Assembly (NCBI GenBank): GCA_031412335.1
Contig: JANOCT010000030.1
Location: 124,001 to 188,000, forward strand
DNA from: JBBQYA01 sp031412335
GTDB lineage: Bacteria; Bacteroidota; Bacteroidia; Sphingobacteriales; Sphingobacteriaceae
Reading direction: 5' to 3'
DNA: 64,000 nt
Positions within the stretch are counted from its first letter, which is position 1. Each line of letters begins with the position of its first letter. Of this stretch, positions 41,582-49,706 are shown one piece after another. Under the pieces are notes generated by a model, which was given only the letters and a program-made list of their open reading frames with translations, had not been told where the DNA came from and made no database searches. The position numbers were made by a program, and so were the translations under genes.

Positions 41582-42119
41582 TTTATATATGAACACAAGT
41601 ACTAAAAAGCAATTTTCGCCAGAGCGCATCACAGAGATTCAGGAATTAATGAAAAGATATCCTGCCGAAAAATCTAAATCTGCTTTAATTCCATTATTAC
41701 ATATGGCACAAGCTGATTTCGATGGTTGGTTAAGCCCAGAATCAATGGATTATGTGGCAGAAATATTGCAAATTGAACCCATTGAAGTGTATGAAGTAGC
41801 CAGTTTTTACTCCATGTTTAATCTTAAACCAATGGGTAAATTTGTTTTAGAAGTTTGCCATACCGGACCTTGCATGGTGGTAGGAGTTGAGAAAATAATT
41901 TCTTATTTAGAATCAAGTCTTCAGATTAAAAAAGGACAAACAACTACTGATGGATTATTTAGCATAAAAACAGTTGAATGTTTAGGCTCATGCGGAACAG
42001 CTCCAATGATGCAATGTGGTGCAAAATATTATGAAAATCTGACAGAAGAAAAGATTGACTTGCTTTTGGAATCTTTTAGAAATACGGAAAAAAGGCCAGC
42101 TTATACAGATTTAGTTTAA
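41574..42119 (+). CDS. nuoE: NADH-quinone oxidoreductase subunit E
   Basis: A 181-residue thioredoxin-like subunit with a 2Fe-2S cluster. The four ligands are in EVCHTGPCMV and ECLGSCGTAPMM. The ATG at 41574 overlaps the nuoD stop; a second ATG at 41589 (MNTSTKK) is an alternative. In most operons nuoF and nuoG follow directly. Here the next gene is lipB, so the NADH-oxidising subunits are encoded elsewhere. Confidence 0.94.
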   Translation: MPDLYMNTSTKKQFSPERITEIQELMKRYPAEKSKSALIPLLHMAQADFDGWLSPESMDYVAEILQIEPIEVYEVASFYSMFNLKPMGKFVLEVCHTGPCMVVGVEKIISYLESSLQIKKGQTTTDGLFSIKTVECLGSCGTAPMMQCGAKYYENLTEEKIDLLLESFRNTEKRPAYTDLV

Positions 42120-42233
42120 AACTAGTCTTTTATTCGTTACTTCTTATCATTAATATCTTTTCCTGATCCCGTTTATTGTTTCGGCTATTAATTTGAATAG
42201 CTAATTTTATTTCAAAATACTAAATTTGAATAA

Positions 42234-42959
42234 ATGGCAAATGTAGAATTTCAGGATTGGGGTGTTTGTAATTATCAACAAGCTTGGGAACAGCAAGAAG
42301 AGATTTTTTCGAATACAGTTGCTTTAAAAACAGCTAACAGAGATCAGGAGATTAAAACTGAAACTAAAAATCATCTAATTTTTTGTGAACATCCCCATGT
42401 TTATACCTTAGGAAAAAGCGGGAAAATCGATAATTTGTTATTGGATGATTCTGAATTAAAAGAAAAACAAGCTGAATTTTATAGAATAAATCGCGGTGGT
42501 GATATTACTTATCATGGTCCTGGCCAGTTGGTTGGGTATCCGATTTTTGATTTAGATCATTTTTTTACAGATATTCATAAATACCTTAGATATCTGGAAG
42601 AAGCTATTATTCTTACCTTAAAAGACTATCAAATTGAGTCTGGCAGAATAGCTGGTTTAACAGGTGTGTGGGTAGAACCTGAAAATCAGGAAAAAGCAAG
42701 AAAAATTTGCGCTATGGGTATTCGGTGTAGCCGCTGGGTTACAATGCACGGGTTCGCATTTAATGTTAATACTGATTTGTCGTATTTTAAGCATATTATC
42801 CCTTGCGGAATAGATGATAAAGCTGTAACATCGTTGGCCGCCGAGCTTGGTAAACAGGTTGATATGAATGAATTAAAATCAATTTTGAAAAACCATCTTG
42901 CTCAACTTTTTAATTTTAATTATATAAATAGTTATGACAAACCTATCCTTCGGAATTAA
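42234..42959 (+). CDS. lipB: Octanoyl-[acyl-carrier-protein]:protein N-octanoyltransferase
   Basis: A 241-residue enzyme transferring octanoyl groups from acyl carrier protein to lipoate-dependent enzymes. CEHPHVYTLGKSG, INRGGDITYHGPGQLVGYPI and the conserved Lys in ARKICAMGIRCSRW are present. The catalytic Cys is in HIIPCGIDDKAVTSL. Length is slightly longer than average. Its last 26 bases overlap the start of the serine hydrolase gene in another frame. Confidence 0.93.
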   Translation: MANVEFQDWGVCNYQQAWEQQEEIFSNTVALKTANRDQEIKTETKNHLIFCEHPHVYTLGKSGKIDNLLLDDSELKEKQAEFYRINRGGDITYHGPGQLVGYPIFDLDHFFTDIHKYLRYLEEAIILTLKDYQIESGRIAGLTGVWVEPENQEKARKICAMGIRCSRWVTMHGFAFNVNTDLSYFKHIIPCGIDDKAVTSLAAELGKQVDMNELKSILKNHLAQLFNFNYINSYDKPILRN

Positions 42960-44079
42960 ATTTTTACTTGGTTTCCTGCTTGTATTACTTATTGCTAATG
43001 TTTTAATTTTTGTAACCGATTCCACTTATATTTATAAAGCGTTAGTTTATCAACAAGTTGGAATTGATGATATTAATTTATTTAAAACACGAGAAGTTAA
43101 ATCAGGTAATTCAAGCAGAGAATGGGCAAAGGCAATAGATTATAATAAAAATCCAATTTCAGATTCCTTGAGAAGAACCCTTGAAAGAAATGAATCTGTT
43201 GCCTTTTTGGTAATAAAAAATGATTCAATCTTACACGAAGAGTATTGGGATAATTATACCGATACCACTTTATCCAATCCGTTTTCCGTTACTAAAAGTA
43301 TAGTAAGTTTACTAATTGGAGTTGCTATAAGTGAAGGGAAAATAAAATCTGTTGATCAATTAGTTGGTGATTTTATACCTGAATTTAAGAAAGGTGATAA
43401 ATCTGCAATTACGATAAAAAACGTTTTGCAAATGGCATCAGGTTTAGATTTTATGGAAAGTTACAGCACACCTTTTAATTATACTACCGAAGCCTATTAC
43501 GGAACAGATTTAAAAGGGATGATTAGAAAATTGAATGTGATAGAAAAACCTGGAACGATCAGCAGATATAAAAGTGGCGACACTCAAATTCTAGGTTTAA
43601 TTTTAATTGCAGCAACTGGGAAATCATTGAGTGAATATGCTTCTGAAAAAATATGGTCGAAATTGAATGTGAAGAAATCTGCACAATGGAGTTTAGATCA
43701 CGAAAATGGAGATGAAAAAGCGTATTGTTGTTTTTATACCAATGCAAGAGATTTAGCCAAAATTGGAAAACTTATTTTGCAAAATGGGAAATATAATGAT
43801 CAACAAATAATAGATTCTACCTATTTGTCAGCATCATTCAGCCCTACTATGCTTCCTGATGAAGAAGGAAAAGCAACAGATTATTATGGTTATCAGTGGT
43901 GGTTGATAAATCGAAATGGTGTAGAAGTTAAATACGCAAGAGGCCTAGGCGGACAATATATGTTTGCAATACCTTCAAAAAATATGATTATCGTTCGGTT
44001 TGGAAATAAACGAAGCGAAAACCGAATAAATGGAGTTCCAGATGATATTTTGGTTTACTTGGATGAAGTGAAAGACTGA
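42934..44079 (+). CDS. Class C beta-lactamase-family serine hydrolase
   Basis: A 381-residue protein with an N-terminal TM/signal anchor (KFLLGFLLVLLIANVLIFV) and a beta-lactamase-like domain. The SxxK motif is SVTK in NPFSVTKSIVSLLIGVAI, the second motif is probably YKSGDTQILG, and a late RGLGGQYMFAIPSKNMIIV fits the HxG-type region. Such proteins are esterases, peptidases or D-aminopeptidases; the substrate cannot be told. It overlaps lipB by 26 bases, so it is likely translated from the same message. Confidence 0.85.
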   Translation: MTNLSFGIKFLLGFLLVLLIANVLIFVTDSTYIYKALVYQQVGIDDINLFKTREVKSGNSSREWAKAIDYNKNPISDSLRRTLERNESVAFLVIKNDSILHEEYWDNYTDTTLSNPFSVTKSIVSLLIGVAISEGKIKSVDQLVGDFIPEFKKGDKSAITIKNVLQMASGLDFMESYSTPFNYTTEAYYGTDLKGMIRKLNVIEKPGTISRYKSGDTQILGLILIAATGKSLSEYASEKIWSKLNVKKSAQWSLDHENGDEKAYCCFYTNARDLAKIGKLILQNGKYNDQQIIDSTYLSASFSPTMLPDEEGKATDYYGYQWWLINRNGVEVKYARGLGGQYMFAIPSKNMIIVRFGNKRSENRINGVPDDILVYLDEVKD

Positions 44080-44091
44080 ACGATTTTATTT

Positions 44092-44124
44092 TATTCACAA
44101 TTTTGTGAATATTTTATATATTTG
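44092..44124 (+). promoter_or_regulatory. Predicted higBA promoter and operator palindrome
   Basis: A perfect palindrome, TATTCACAA-TT-TTGTGAATA, lies at 44092-44111. A -7 element TATATTTG (TAnnTTTG) follows at 44117-44124, so the palindrome covers the expected -33 region. HigA-type antitoxins usually repress their own promoter by binding such palindromes. Confidence 0.6.
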
Positions 44125-44147
44125 AAAAACATTCCCTTTAATGATTA

Positions 44148-44468
44148 ATGGAAATCACGTTTGAAACCCAATTACTTATTGATTTATATCAAGGGAAAAA
44201 AATAAAGGAAAAAGAATTTCGATCTAATCCTAGTTTAATAAAGCAGTACATAAAAACTGTGCAAGCCTTAAAGTCTGCTCCTAGAATAGAAACACTTCTT
44301 CAATTAGGTAGTTTACATTATGAAAAGCTTAAAGGAAATAGAAAAGGAACAAGTTCTGTGCGTGTAAATGATCAGTATCGTTTAATTTTTTCAGAAATAT
44401 CAAATGAAAATATGCCATCCGAAATAGTAATACTTAATATAGAAGAATTGAGCAAACACTACCAATAA
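44148..44468 (+). CDS. higB: HigB-like toxin (RelE superfamily)
   Basis: A 106-residue protein of the RelE/HigB ribosome-dependent mRNA endonuclease group. The key stretch is GSLHYEKLKGNRKGTSSVRV followed by NDQYRLIFSE, which has the expected basic residues and the QYRLIF strand. The longer N-terminus (residues 1-50) is helical. It precedes the antitoxin gene by 38 bases, the HigBA order (toxin first). Toxicity is inferred from family and context. Confidence 0.85.
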   Translation: MEITFETQLLIDLYQGKKIKEKEFRSNPSLIKQYIKTVQALKSAPRIETLLQLGSLHYEKLKGNRKGTSSVRVNDQYRLIFSEISNENMPSEIVILNIEELSKHYQ

Positions 44469-44506
44469 GACTCATTTATACAAAACCAACTTATCAAAAA
44501 AATATA

Positions 44507-45595
44507 ATGAACCTCAATGCACTAGTACCAGCCATGGCAATTCATCCAGGCGAAATGCTGTTAGATGAATTAAAATCAAAAAAAATAACCCAAAAAGATT
44601 TTGCGATCCAAATAGGTTATCAACACTCTCAGTTAAACGAAATTATTAAAGGCAAACGAAAGATAACAGCTGACTTAGCACTCCTCATTGAAAAGTCTTT
44701 GGAAATAGATGCTGAATATTGGTTAAACCTTCAAATCCAATATGATTTAAATATTTCAAAAATAAACGAGAAAAATAAGTCGACCATAAATGCAATTGGG
44801 ATTTGGAATATGATTAAGAATTATATTCCAAATTCTTTTTTTAAAAAAGAGAATATAATAACAGGAGATCCAATTATCGATATACCTTCAATAAAAAAAA
44901 TTTACGCACTCAGTAATATTGAAGAATTACCTAGTATTGTATTAGAGCCAGGCTTTGAAATGAATTATAGAAAATCTGAAAATTTAACTGTAGATCAAAT
45001 TAATTTGTCAGGTTGGACACATTTGGTTCGATATAAAGCTAGTCAAATTAACGTAGAAAAATTTGATAGTCAACTGATTGAACCATTAATAAATGAATTA
45101 AAGCAAGTTTTTTTAAAAAATAATAAAACAATTAAAGAATCGGAAAAGGTGCTATTTAAATATGGAATTAAATTCATTCATCTTACACATCCTGAGCATT
45201 GCGCGGTAGATGGCATTTCTTTTTGGAGTAAAGGTAATCCTGCAGTAGGATTAACAGTGAGATACAAAAGAATTGATAATTTTGCATTTACATTAATGCA
45301 TGAACTTGGGCATATTTTCCTTCACCTTACTAGTGATAATGAAGCTCAATTTATTGATTTAGATAATCAAGAAAGTAATATTAAAGAAGAGGAAGCAAAT
45401 ACTTTTGCTGGTAATCATTTAATAAATCAGAATGATTGGGAAGATTTTTTACAAAATGTAGAACGCCCAATTGAAAGCGATTTAACTTATTTTGCTCGTA
45501 AACACGGTTTGCATCCTGCAATTGTATTAGGTCGATACAGCCACCAAAGTAAAAACTATAAACTTAGAAGTTCAATTGAAAAAGTTTTGAATTGA
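44507..45595 (+). CDS. higA: HigA-like antitoxin with ImmA/IrrE metallopeptidase-like domain
   Basis: A 362-residue protein. Residues 1-85 are a HigA-type helix-turn-helix: AIHPGEMLLDELKSKKITQK, FAIQIGYQHSQLNEIIKGKR, ITADLALLIEKSLEIDAEYW. The C-terminal half carries an ImmA/IrrE-like domain with the zinc motif HELGH in FTLMHELGHIFLHLTSD and a downstream EEEANTFAGNHLI (the third-ligand helix). Classic HigA proteins are about 100 residues, so this is a fused, long antitoxin. The peptidase-like domain might cleave or regulate the antitoxin or another repressor (inference). Confidence 0.82.
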   Translation: MNLNALVPAMAIHPGEMLLDELKSKKITQKDFAIQIGYQHSQLNEIIKGKRKITADLALLIEKSLEIDAEYWLNLQIQYDLNISKINEKNKSTINAIGIWNMIKNYIPNSFFKKENIITGDPIIDIPSIKKIYALSNIEELPSIVLEPGFEMNYRKSENLTVDQINLSGWTHLVRYKASQINVEKFDSQLIEPLINELKQVFLKNNKTIKESEKVLFKYGIKFIHLTHPEHCAVDGISFWSKGNPAVGLTVRYKRIDNFAFTLMHELGHIFLHLTSDNEAQFIDLDNQESNIKEEEANTFAGNHLINQNDWEDFLQNVERPIESDLTYFARKHGLHPAIVLGRYSHQSKNYKLRSSIEKVLN

Positions 45596-45672
45596 AAACA
45601 TCACTAATAAAAGAATAATAAATTTTAAATTTTCATTTCTTTAACATACATTGGAATTTAAAACATTAACTA

Positions 45673-46209
45673 ATGATAAAAATACAACTCAAATTGCAAC
45701 TATTAATATTGTTTTTCATTTGTATTAATAATATTGATTTACTTGCCCAAAAATTAAAGAGAATTGATAATGTTCAAATTGATGGAAATAAAAAACAAAT
45801 AATAGCTACAGATAAATTAGAAATTAGTGGAATATTAAGTAGTGGTGAAAAAGTTTTGATTAAACATGATCATGGCTCATGTGAATTAATGATTGTGTAT
45901 AAAAATAAAGTGATAAGTACTATAATTCCAGAAAATTACTCCTTTGCATCATTATTTGAATATGATTTTGAAAATGATGGTGATAAAGAATTGCTATTAA
46001 TTTCAGAATATGAAAATGAGAATAAAACCTATTTATCAATTTATAGATATCAAAAAGGGATAATAAAAGAAATATTTAGTAAAGATGTAATGGGTTATAA
46101 AACAATAATCAAAGCTGATTATATTGAAAAGTATTTACCATCGGGTATGGATCAAGCATGGCATTTTTATAAAGGGGAAATTTATTCATTAGATCTTTAT
46201 AGTAAATAA
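45673..46209 (+). CDS. Hypothetical secreted protein
   Basis: A 178-residue protein with a signal peptide (IQLKLQLLILFFICINNIDL, cleavage near LLAQ). The body has a calcium-loop-like stretch, FEYDFENDGDKELLLISEYE, as seen in VCBS/FG-GAP beta-propeller blades, followed by KTYLSIYRYQKGIIKEIFS. It is too short for a full propeller. It lies 4 bases before the DUF5655 gene and 77 bases after higA. No known family assigned. Confidence 0.65.
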   Translation: MIKIQLKLQLLILFFICINNIDLLAQKLKRIDNVQIDGNKKQIIATDKLEISGILSSGEKVLIKHDHGSCELMIVYKNKVISTIIPENYSFASLFEYDFENDGDKELLLISEYENENKTYLSIYRYQKGIIKEIFSKDVMGYKTIIKADYIEKYLPSGMDQAWHFYKGEIYSLDLYSK

Positions 46210-46213
46210 AATA

Positions 46214-47119
46214 ATGAATATTTACGAAATACAAAATTCTTTAATTACAGAATTAAATGAAGCACCTTTTCTTCTTGAAAAGGACCTTCAAGAACTTTTT
46301 GAAAATAACTTAAAACTTTTAACTGGGTTGGATTTGGTAAAATCAGAATTTAGTATAAAGAATCGTAGAATTGATACTCTTGCGTTTGATTCTGAAAATA
46401 ATAGCTTTATAATAATCGAATATAAAAGAAATAAGAATGAAAGTGTTTCTGATCAAGGATTGGCCTATTTATATCTTATGTTAGAAAACGAAGCTGACTT
46501 AGTGCTAGAGTATAATTCAAAATTTAAGCAAACAAAACATAAGAAAGATTTTGAATGGTCTCAATCTCGGGTAGTTTTTGTAGCAAATGTATTTACAGAA
46601 AACCAAAGATTATCAACAGCTTTCAAAGATATCGGAATAGAATTATGGGAAGTTAGGAAATTTCAAAAGGATATACTCTCATTGAACATTATTAAAAAAA
46701 CTAATTCAAATGTCAGTATCAAACCTATAATCAATTCAAATAATTCTACTGTAAAATTAAAATTAGGAATTACATCCTATTCGGAATTAGATCATCTGAA
46801 AGACAAAAGCCCAGAAATTGAAGAACTGTATTATAAATTCAGAATGGGTATTGAAAACCTAATAGATAATTTAAACATTGAACCTAAAAAATCTTATATA
46901 GCTTTCAAACAAAAACGTAATGTTGTTGATATTACCATTTTAAATCAATTTATTAAAATTTTTATCAATCTTAAAAAAGGAGAATTAGATGACCCAAAGG
47001 GCTTAACAAAAGATGTCGAAAAAAAAGGTCATTGGGGCAACGGAGATTACCAGATTGATGTTTATAATGATGTAAATTTAGAATATATACTAAGTCTAAT
47101 AAAGCAAGCTAAAACATAA
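46214..47119 (+). CDS. DUF5655 protein with nuclease-like (PD-(D/E)xK) N-terminus
   Basis: A 301-residue protein. The N-terminal 150 residues look like a NucS/RecB-type nuclease fold: LQELFENNLKLLTGLDLVKS, RRIDTLAFD (candidate Asp) and FIIIEYKRNKN (candidate E-x-K). The C-terminal half is a DUF5655 domain, YKFRMGIENLIDNLNIEPKK, with SYIAFKQKRNVVDITIL and KGHWGNGDYQIDVYN. Such proteins are often found in defence or mobile neighbourhoods; the activity here is unproven. It ends before the convergent groEL gene. Confidence 0.75.
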   Translation: MNIYEIQNSLITELNEAPFLLEKDLQELFENNLKLLTGLDLVKSEFSIKNRRIDTLAFDSENNSFIIIEYKRNKNESVSDQGLAYLYLMLENEADLVLEYNSKFKQTKHKKDFEWSQSRVVFVANVFTENQRLSTAFKDIGIELWEVRKFQKDILSLNIIKKTNSNVSIKPIINSNNSTVKLKLGITSYSELDHLKDKSPEIEELYYKFRMGIENLIDNLNIEPKKSYIAFKQKRNVVDITILNQFIKIFINLKKGELDDPKGLTKDVEKKGHWGNGDYQIDVYNDVNLEYILSLIKQAKT

Positions 47120-47125
47120 TTTTTC

Positions 47126-47164
47126 CTAAAAAAAAACCCCTAGTTCTCACTAAGGGTTTTTCTT
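47126..47164 (-). terminator. groESL intrinsic terminator
   Basis: On the minus strand CCCTTAGT pairs with ACTAGGGG (one G-U pair) around a GAGA loop and is followed by a U-run. It lies 19 bases after the groEL stop and may also serve the convergent DUF5655 gene. Confidence 0.8.
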
Positions 47165-47182
47165 TAAAATAGCAATTAGGAA

Positions 47183-48829
47183 TTACATCATTCCACCCAT
47201 GCCGCCCATTCCACCTGGCATTCCGCCACCATGGCTATGGCCTTTATCTTCCTCTGGTTCGTCAGCAATTACACATTCTGTAGTTAATAACATAGAAGCA
47301 ATTGAAGCTGCGTTTTCCAAAGCTACACGAGCAACTTTTGTAGGATCTATAACTCCAGCTCCAATCATGTTTTCGTAAACTGAAGTACGAGCATTGTATC
47401 CAAAGTCATCTTTTCCTTCTTTCACTTTCTGCACTACTATACTTCCTTCATCGCCAGCATTAGCAACAATTTGACGTAAAGGCTCTTCTAAAGCACGTTT
47501 TACAATCTGAATTCCAGTTGTTTCGTCTTCATTTGCACCTTTCATATCTGTAATTGCAGCAATGGCACGGATGTAAGCAACTCCACCACCAGCAACTATT
47601 CCTTCTTCAACGGCAGCACGAGTTGCATGCAATGCATCGTCAACACGGTCTTTCTTTTCTTTCATTTCTACTTCTGTAGCTGCTCCAATATAAAGTACTG
47701 CAACACCACCAGCTAATTTAGCCAAACGCTCCTGCAATTTTTCTTTATCATAATCAGATGTTGAAGATTCAACTTGAGTTTTGATTTGATTTACTCGAGC
47801 TGCAATATCTTCTTTTACTCCAGAACCATTTACAATCGTTGTATTATCCTTATCAACAGTAATTTTTTCAGCCTGACCTAAATAAGATAACTCAGCGTTT
47901 TCTAATTTATATCCTCTTTCTTCCGAAATTACAGTTCCTCCAGTAAGAATGGCAATATCTTCCAACATTGCTTTTCTTCTATCGCCAAAGCCAGGAGCTT
48001 TTACAGCTGCAACTTTTAATGAACCTCTTAATTTATTTACAACTAATGTCGCTAATGCCTCACCGTCTAAATCTTCAGCAATAATTAAAAGTGGCTTTCC
48101 AGTTTGTACTTGCTTTTCTAAAATAGGAAGCAATTCTTTCATGGAAGAAATCTTTTTATCATAAATAAGTATGTAAGGATTTTCTAATTCCACTTCCATT
48201 TTGTCGCTATTCGTAACAAAATATGGAGATAAATAACCTCTGTCGAATTGCATACCTTCCACTGTTTTTACTTCAGTTTCAGTTCCTTTTGCTTCTTCTA
48301 CCGTGATTACACCTTCTTTTCCAACTTTACCCATTGCTTCAGCAATTAGAGATCCGATGATTTCATCGTTGTTGGCAGAAATTGAAGCTACTTGCTTAAT
48401 CTTATTGTTATCATCACCAATCGTTTTTGATTGAGATTTTAGATTTGTAACTACTGCTGCTACAGCCTTATCAATTCCTCTTTTCAAATCCATTGGATTT
48501 GCACCAGCTGCTACGTTTTTAATACCAGCAGTTACAATTGCTTGAGCTAAAACAGTTGCCGTTGTAGTTCCGTCACCAGCAATATCTGCAGTTTTAGAAG
48601 CTACTTCCTTCACCATTTGAGCACCCATATTTTCAATTGGATCTCTCAATTCAATTTCTTTTGCAACCGTTACACCATCTTTGGTTATAGAAGGTGCTCC
48701 GAATTTTTTATCAATAATTACATTTCTTCCTTTTGGTCCTAATGTAACCTTAACTGCATTTGCCAAAGCATCCACACCTCTTTTCAGAGCATCGCGGGCT
48801 TCCACATTATAACTTAATGATTTTGCCAT
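47183..48829 (-). CDS. groEL: Chaperonin GroEL (Hsp60)
   Basis: A 548-residue chaperonin subunit that folds proteins in ATP-driven double rings. Starts AKSLSYNVEARDALKRGVDA; LGPKGRNVIIDKKFG, AGDGTTTATVLAQAI and the ELLPILEKQVQTGKPLLIIA region are all present. It ends in the Gly/Met-rich tail GGGMPGGMGGMGGMM. It is preceded by groES by 47 bases. No CIRCE repeat is seen upstream. Confidence 0.98.
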   Translation of the reverse strand: MAKSLSYNVEARDALKRGVDALANAVKVTLGPKGRNVIIDKKFGAPSITKDGVTVAKEIELRDPIENMGAQMVKEVASKTADIAGDGTTTATVLAQAIVTAGIKNVAAGANPMDLKRGIDKAVAAVVTNLKSQSKTIGDDNNKIKQVASISANNDEIIGSLIAEAMGKVGKEGVITVEEAKGTETEVKTVEGMQFDRGYLSPYFVTNSDKMEVELENPYILIYDKKISSMKELLPILEKQVQTGKPLLIIAEDLDGEALATLVVNKLRGSLKVAAVKAPGFGDRRKAMLEDIAILTGGTVISEERGYKLENAELSYLGQAEKITVDKDNTTIVNGSGVKEDIAARVNQIKTQVESSTSDYDKEKLQERLAKLAGGVAVLYIGAATEVEMKEKKDRVDDALHATRAAVEEGIVAGGGVAYIRAIAAITDMKGANEDETTGIQIVKRALEEPLRQIVANAGDEGSIVVQKVKEGKDDFGYNARTSVYENMIGAGVIDPTKVARVALENAASIASMLLTTECVIADEPEEDKGHSHGGGMPGGMGGMGGMM

Positions 48830-48876
48830 TTTGTTTATTGTTCGATTTCTTGTTTAAAAATTAAATAAAGCGTAAA

Positions 48877-49152
48877 TTAAATTACTGCGTAAATATCAGA
48901 TTCACGCATAATCAGGTATTCTTTTCCTTCGTAAGTTACTTCTGTGCCTGCATATTTGCCATAAAGCACTTTATCGCCAACTTTTACTGTGATAGGCTCA
49001 TCTTTTTTGCCTGCACCAATTGCTACTACAGTTCCTTGTACTGGTTTTTCCTGAGCTGTATCTGGTATATAAATTCCAGATGCTGTTTTAGTTTCGGCTG
49101 TTGCAGCTTCTACTACAACCCGGTCGCCTATTGGTTTAATGTTTAATGCCAT
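48877..49152 (-). CDS. groES: Co-chaperonin GroES
   Basis: A 91-residue co-chaperonin forming the lid of the GroEL chamber. IKPIGDRVVVEAATAETKTA with the mobile loop SGIYIPDTAQEKPVQGTV and the end EGKEYLIMRESDIYAVI are typical. It precedes groEL in a bicistronic unit. Upstream lies a 191-base gap to the secG gene holding its promoter and the secG terminator. Confidence 0.97.
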   Translation of the reverse strand: MALNIKPIGDRVVVEAATAETKTASGIYIPDTAQEKPVQGTVVAIGAGKKDEPITVKVGDKVLYGKYAGTEVTYEGKEYLIMRESDIYAVI

Positions 49153-49311
49153 AATATGTGTTTAGATTAATTTTAATGAGATACCCACGTTTAACAGTTA
49201 ATGTGCCAATTGATGTTAAATGAAAAATAATGAGAGAATATGGACAAAATTTCATTGGCTCTATTTTTAACCGATAAATTTGTCAGTAATTGGCAGACAA
49301 AAACTCAAAAA

Positions 49312-49338
49312 AAAACCTCCTGGATTTTCAGGAGGTTC
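49312..49338 (-). terminator. secG terminator
   Basis: AACCTCCTG (49314-49322) pairs with CAGGAGGTT (49329-49337) and the A-run to its left is a U-run on the minus strand. It lies 6 bases after the secG stop. Confidence 0.85.
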
Positions 49339-49343
49339 AAATT

Positions 49344-49697
49344 TTATTTTGCTGAATCTGCCGAAGCAGGATTTGTAGTTGGTGCTGGTGAAGTTGCCGG
49401 CGCTGTTTGGTTTGGTACCTCAGTTTGATCTAATTGTTCCTGAATCAGTGAATTTTCTGGAGTTCCATCGCCTGCACGTGGGGTGAAAAAGTTTAATGAT
49501 AAAGTTAAAACAAATAAGGTGATAATTAAGCCCCAAGTTGCTTGCTCTAAAAAATCTCCTGTTTTTTTAACACCCATTACCTGTGTTGAACTCGCGAAAT
49601 TAGATGATAAACCACCGCCTTTTGGATTTTGTATCAAAACAATTAATACGATAAGAATACAAACAATAATGGTGATGATGGTGATGAAAGTGTACAT
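49344..49697 (-). CDS. secG: Protein translocase subunit SecG
   Basis: A 117-residue inner-membrane protein with two TM helices (about 1-20 and 52-70). The family signature LIVLIQNPKGGGLSSNFASS lies between them. The C-terminal tail is rich in Pro, Ala and Thr and is longer than in E. coli, as usual in Bacteroidota. It supports protein export through SecYEG. It starts 9 bases after the TPR protein gene. Confidence 0.93.
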   Translation of the reverse strand: MYTFITIITIIVCILIVLIVLIQNPKGGGLSSNFASSTQVMGVKKTGDFLEQATWGLIITLFVLTLSLNFFTPRAGDGTPENSLIQEQLDQTEVPNQTAPATSPAPTTNPASADSAK

Positions 49698-49706
49698 TGT
49701 TGAATA

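Noticed and set aside
42192..42228. A promoter for lipB (TTTG at 42192 and TAAATTTG at 42221)
   Set aside because: Spacing of 25 bases is too long for the consensus and the predicted start would fall on the ATG; left unannotated.
49195..49220. A sigma54-like -24/-12 site (minus strand TTGGCAC with GT ten bases after GG) upstream of groES
   Set aside because: The -12 GC is replaced by GT and the surrounding bases do not match; one partial hit near a sigma54-activator gene is expected by chance in AT-rich DNA.
48830..49311. CIRCE/HrcA operator for groESL
   Set aside because: No TTAGCACTC-N9-GAGTGCTAA inverted repeat or close variant is visible upstream of groES or groEL.
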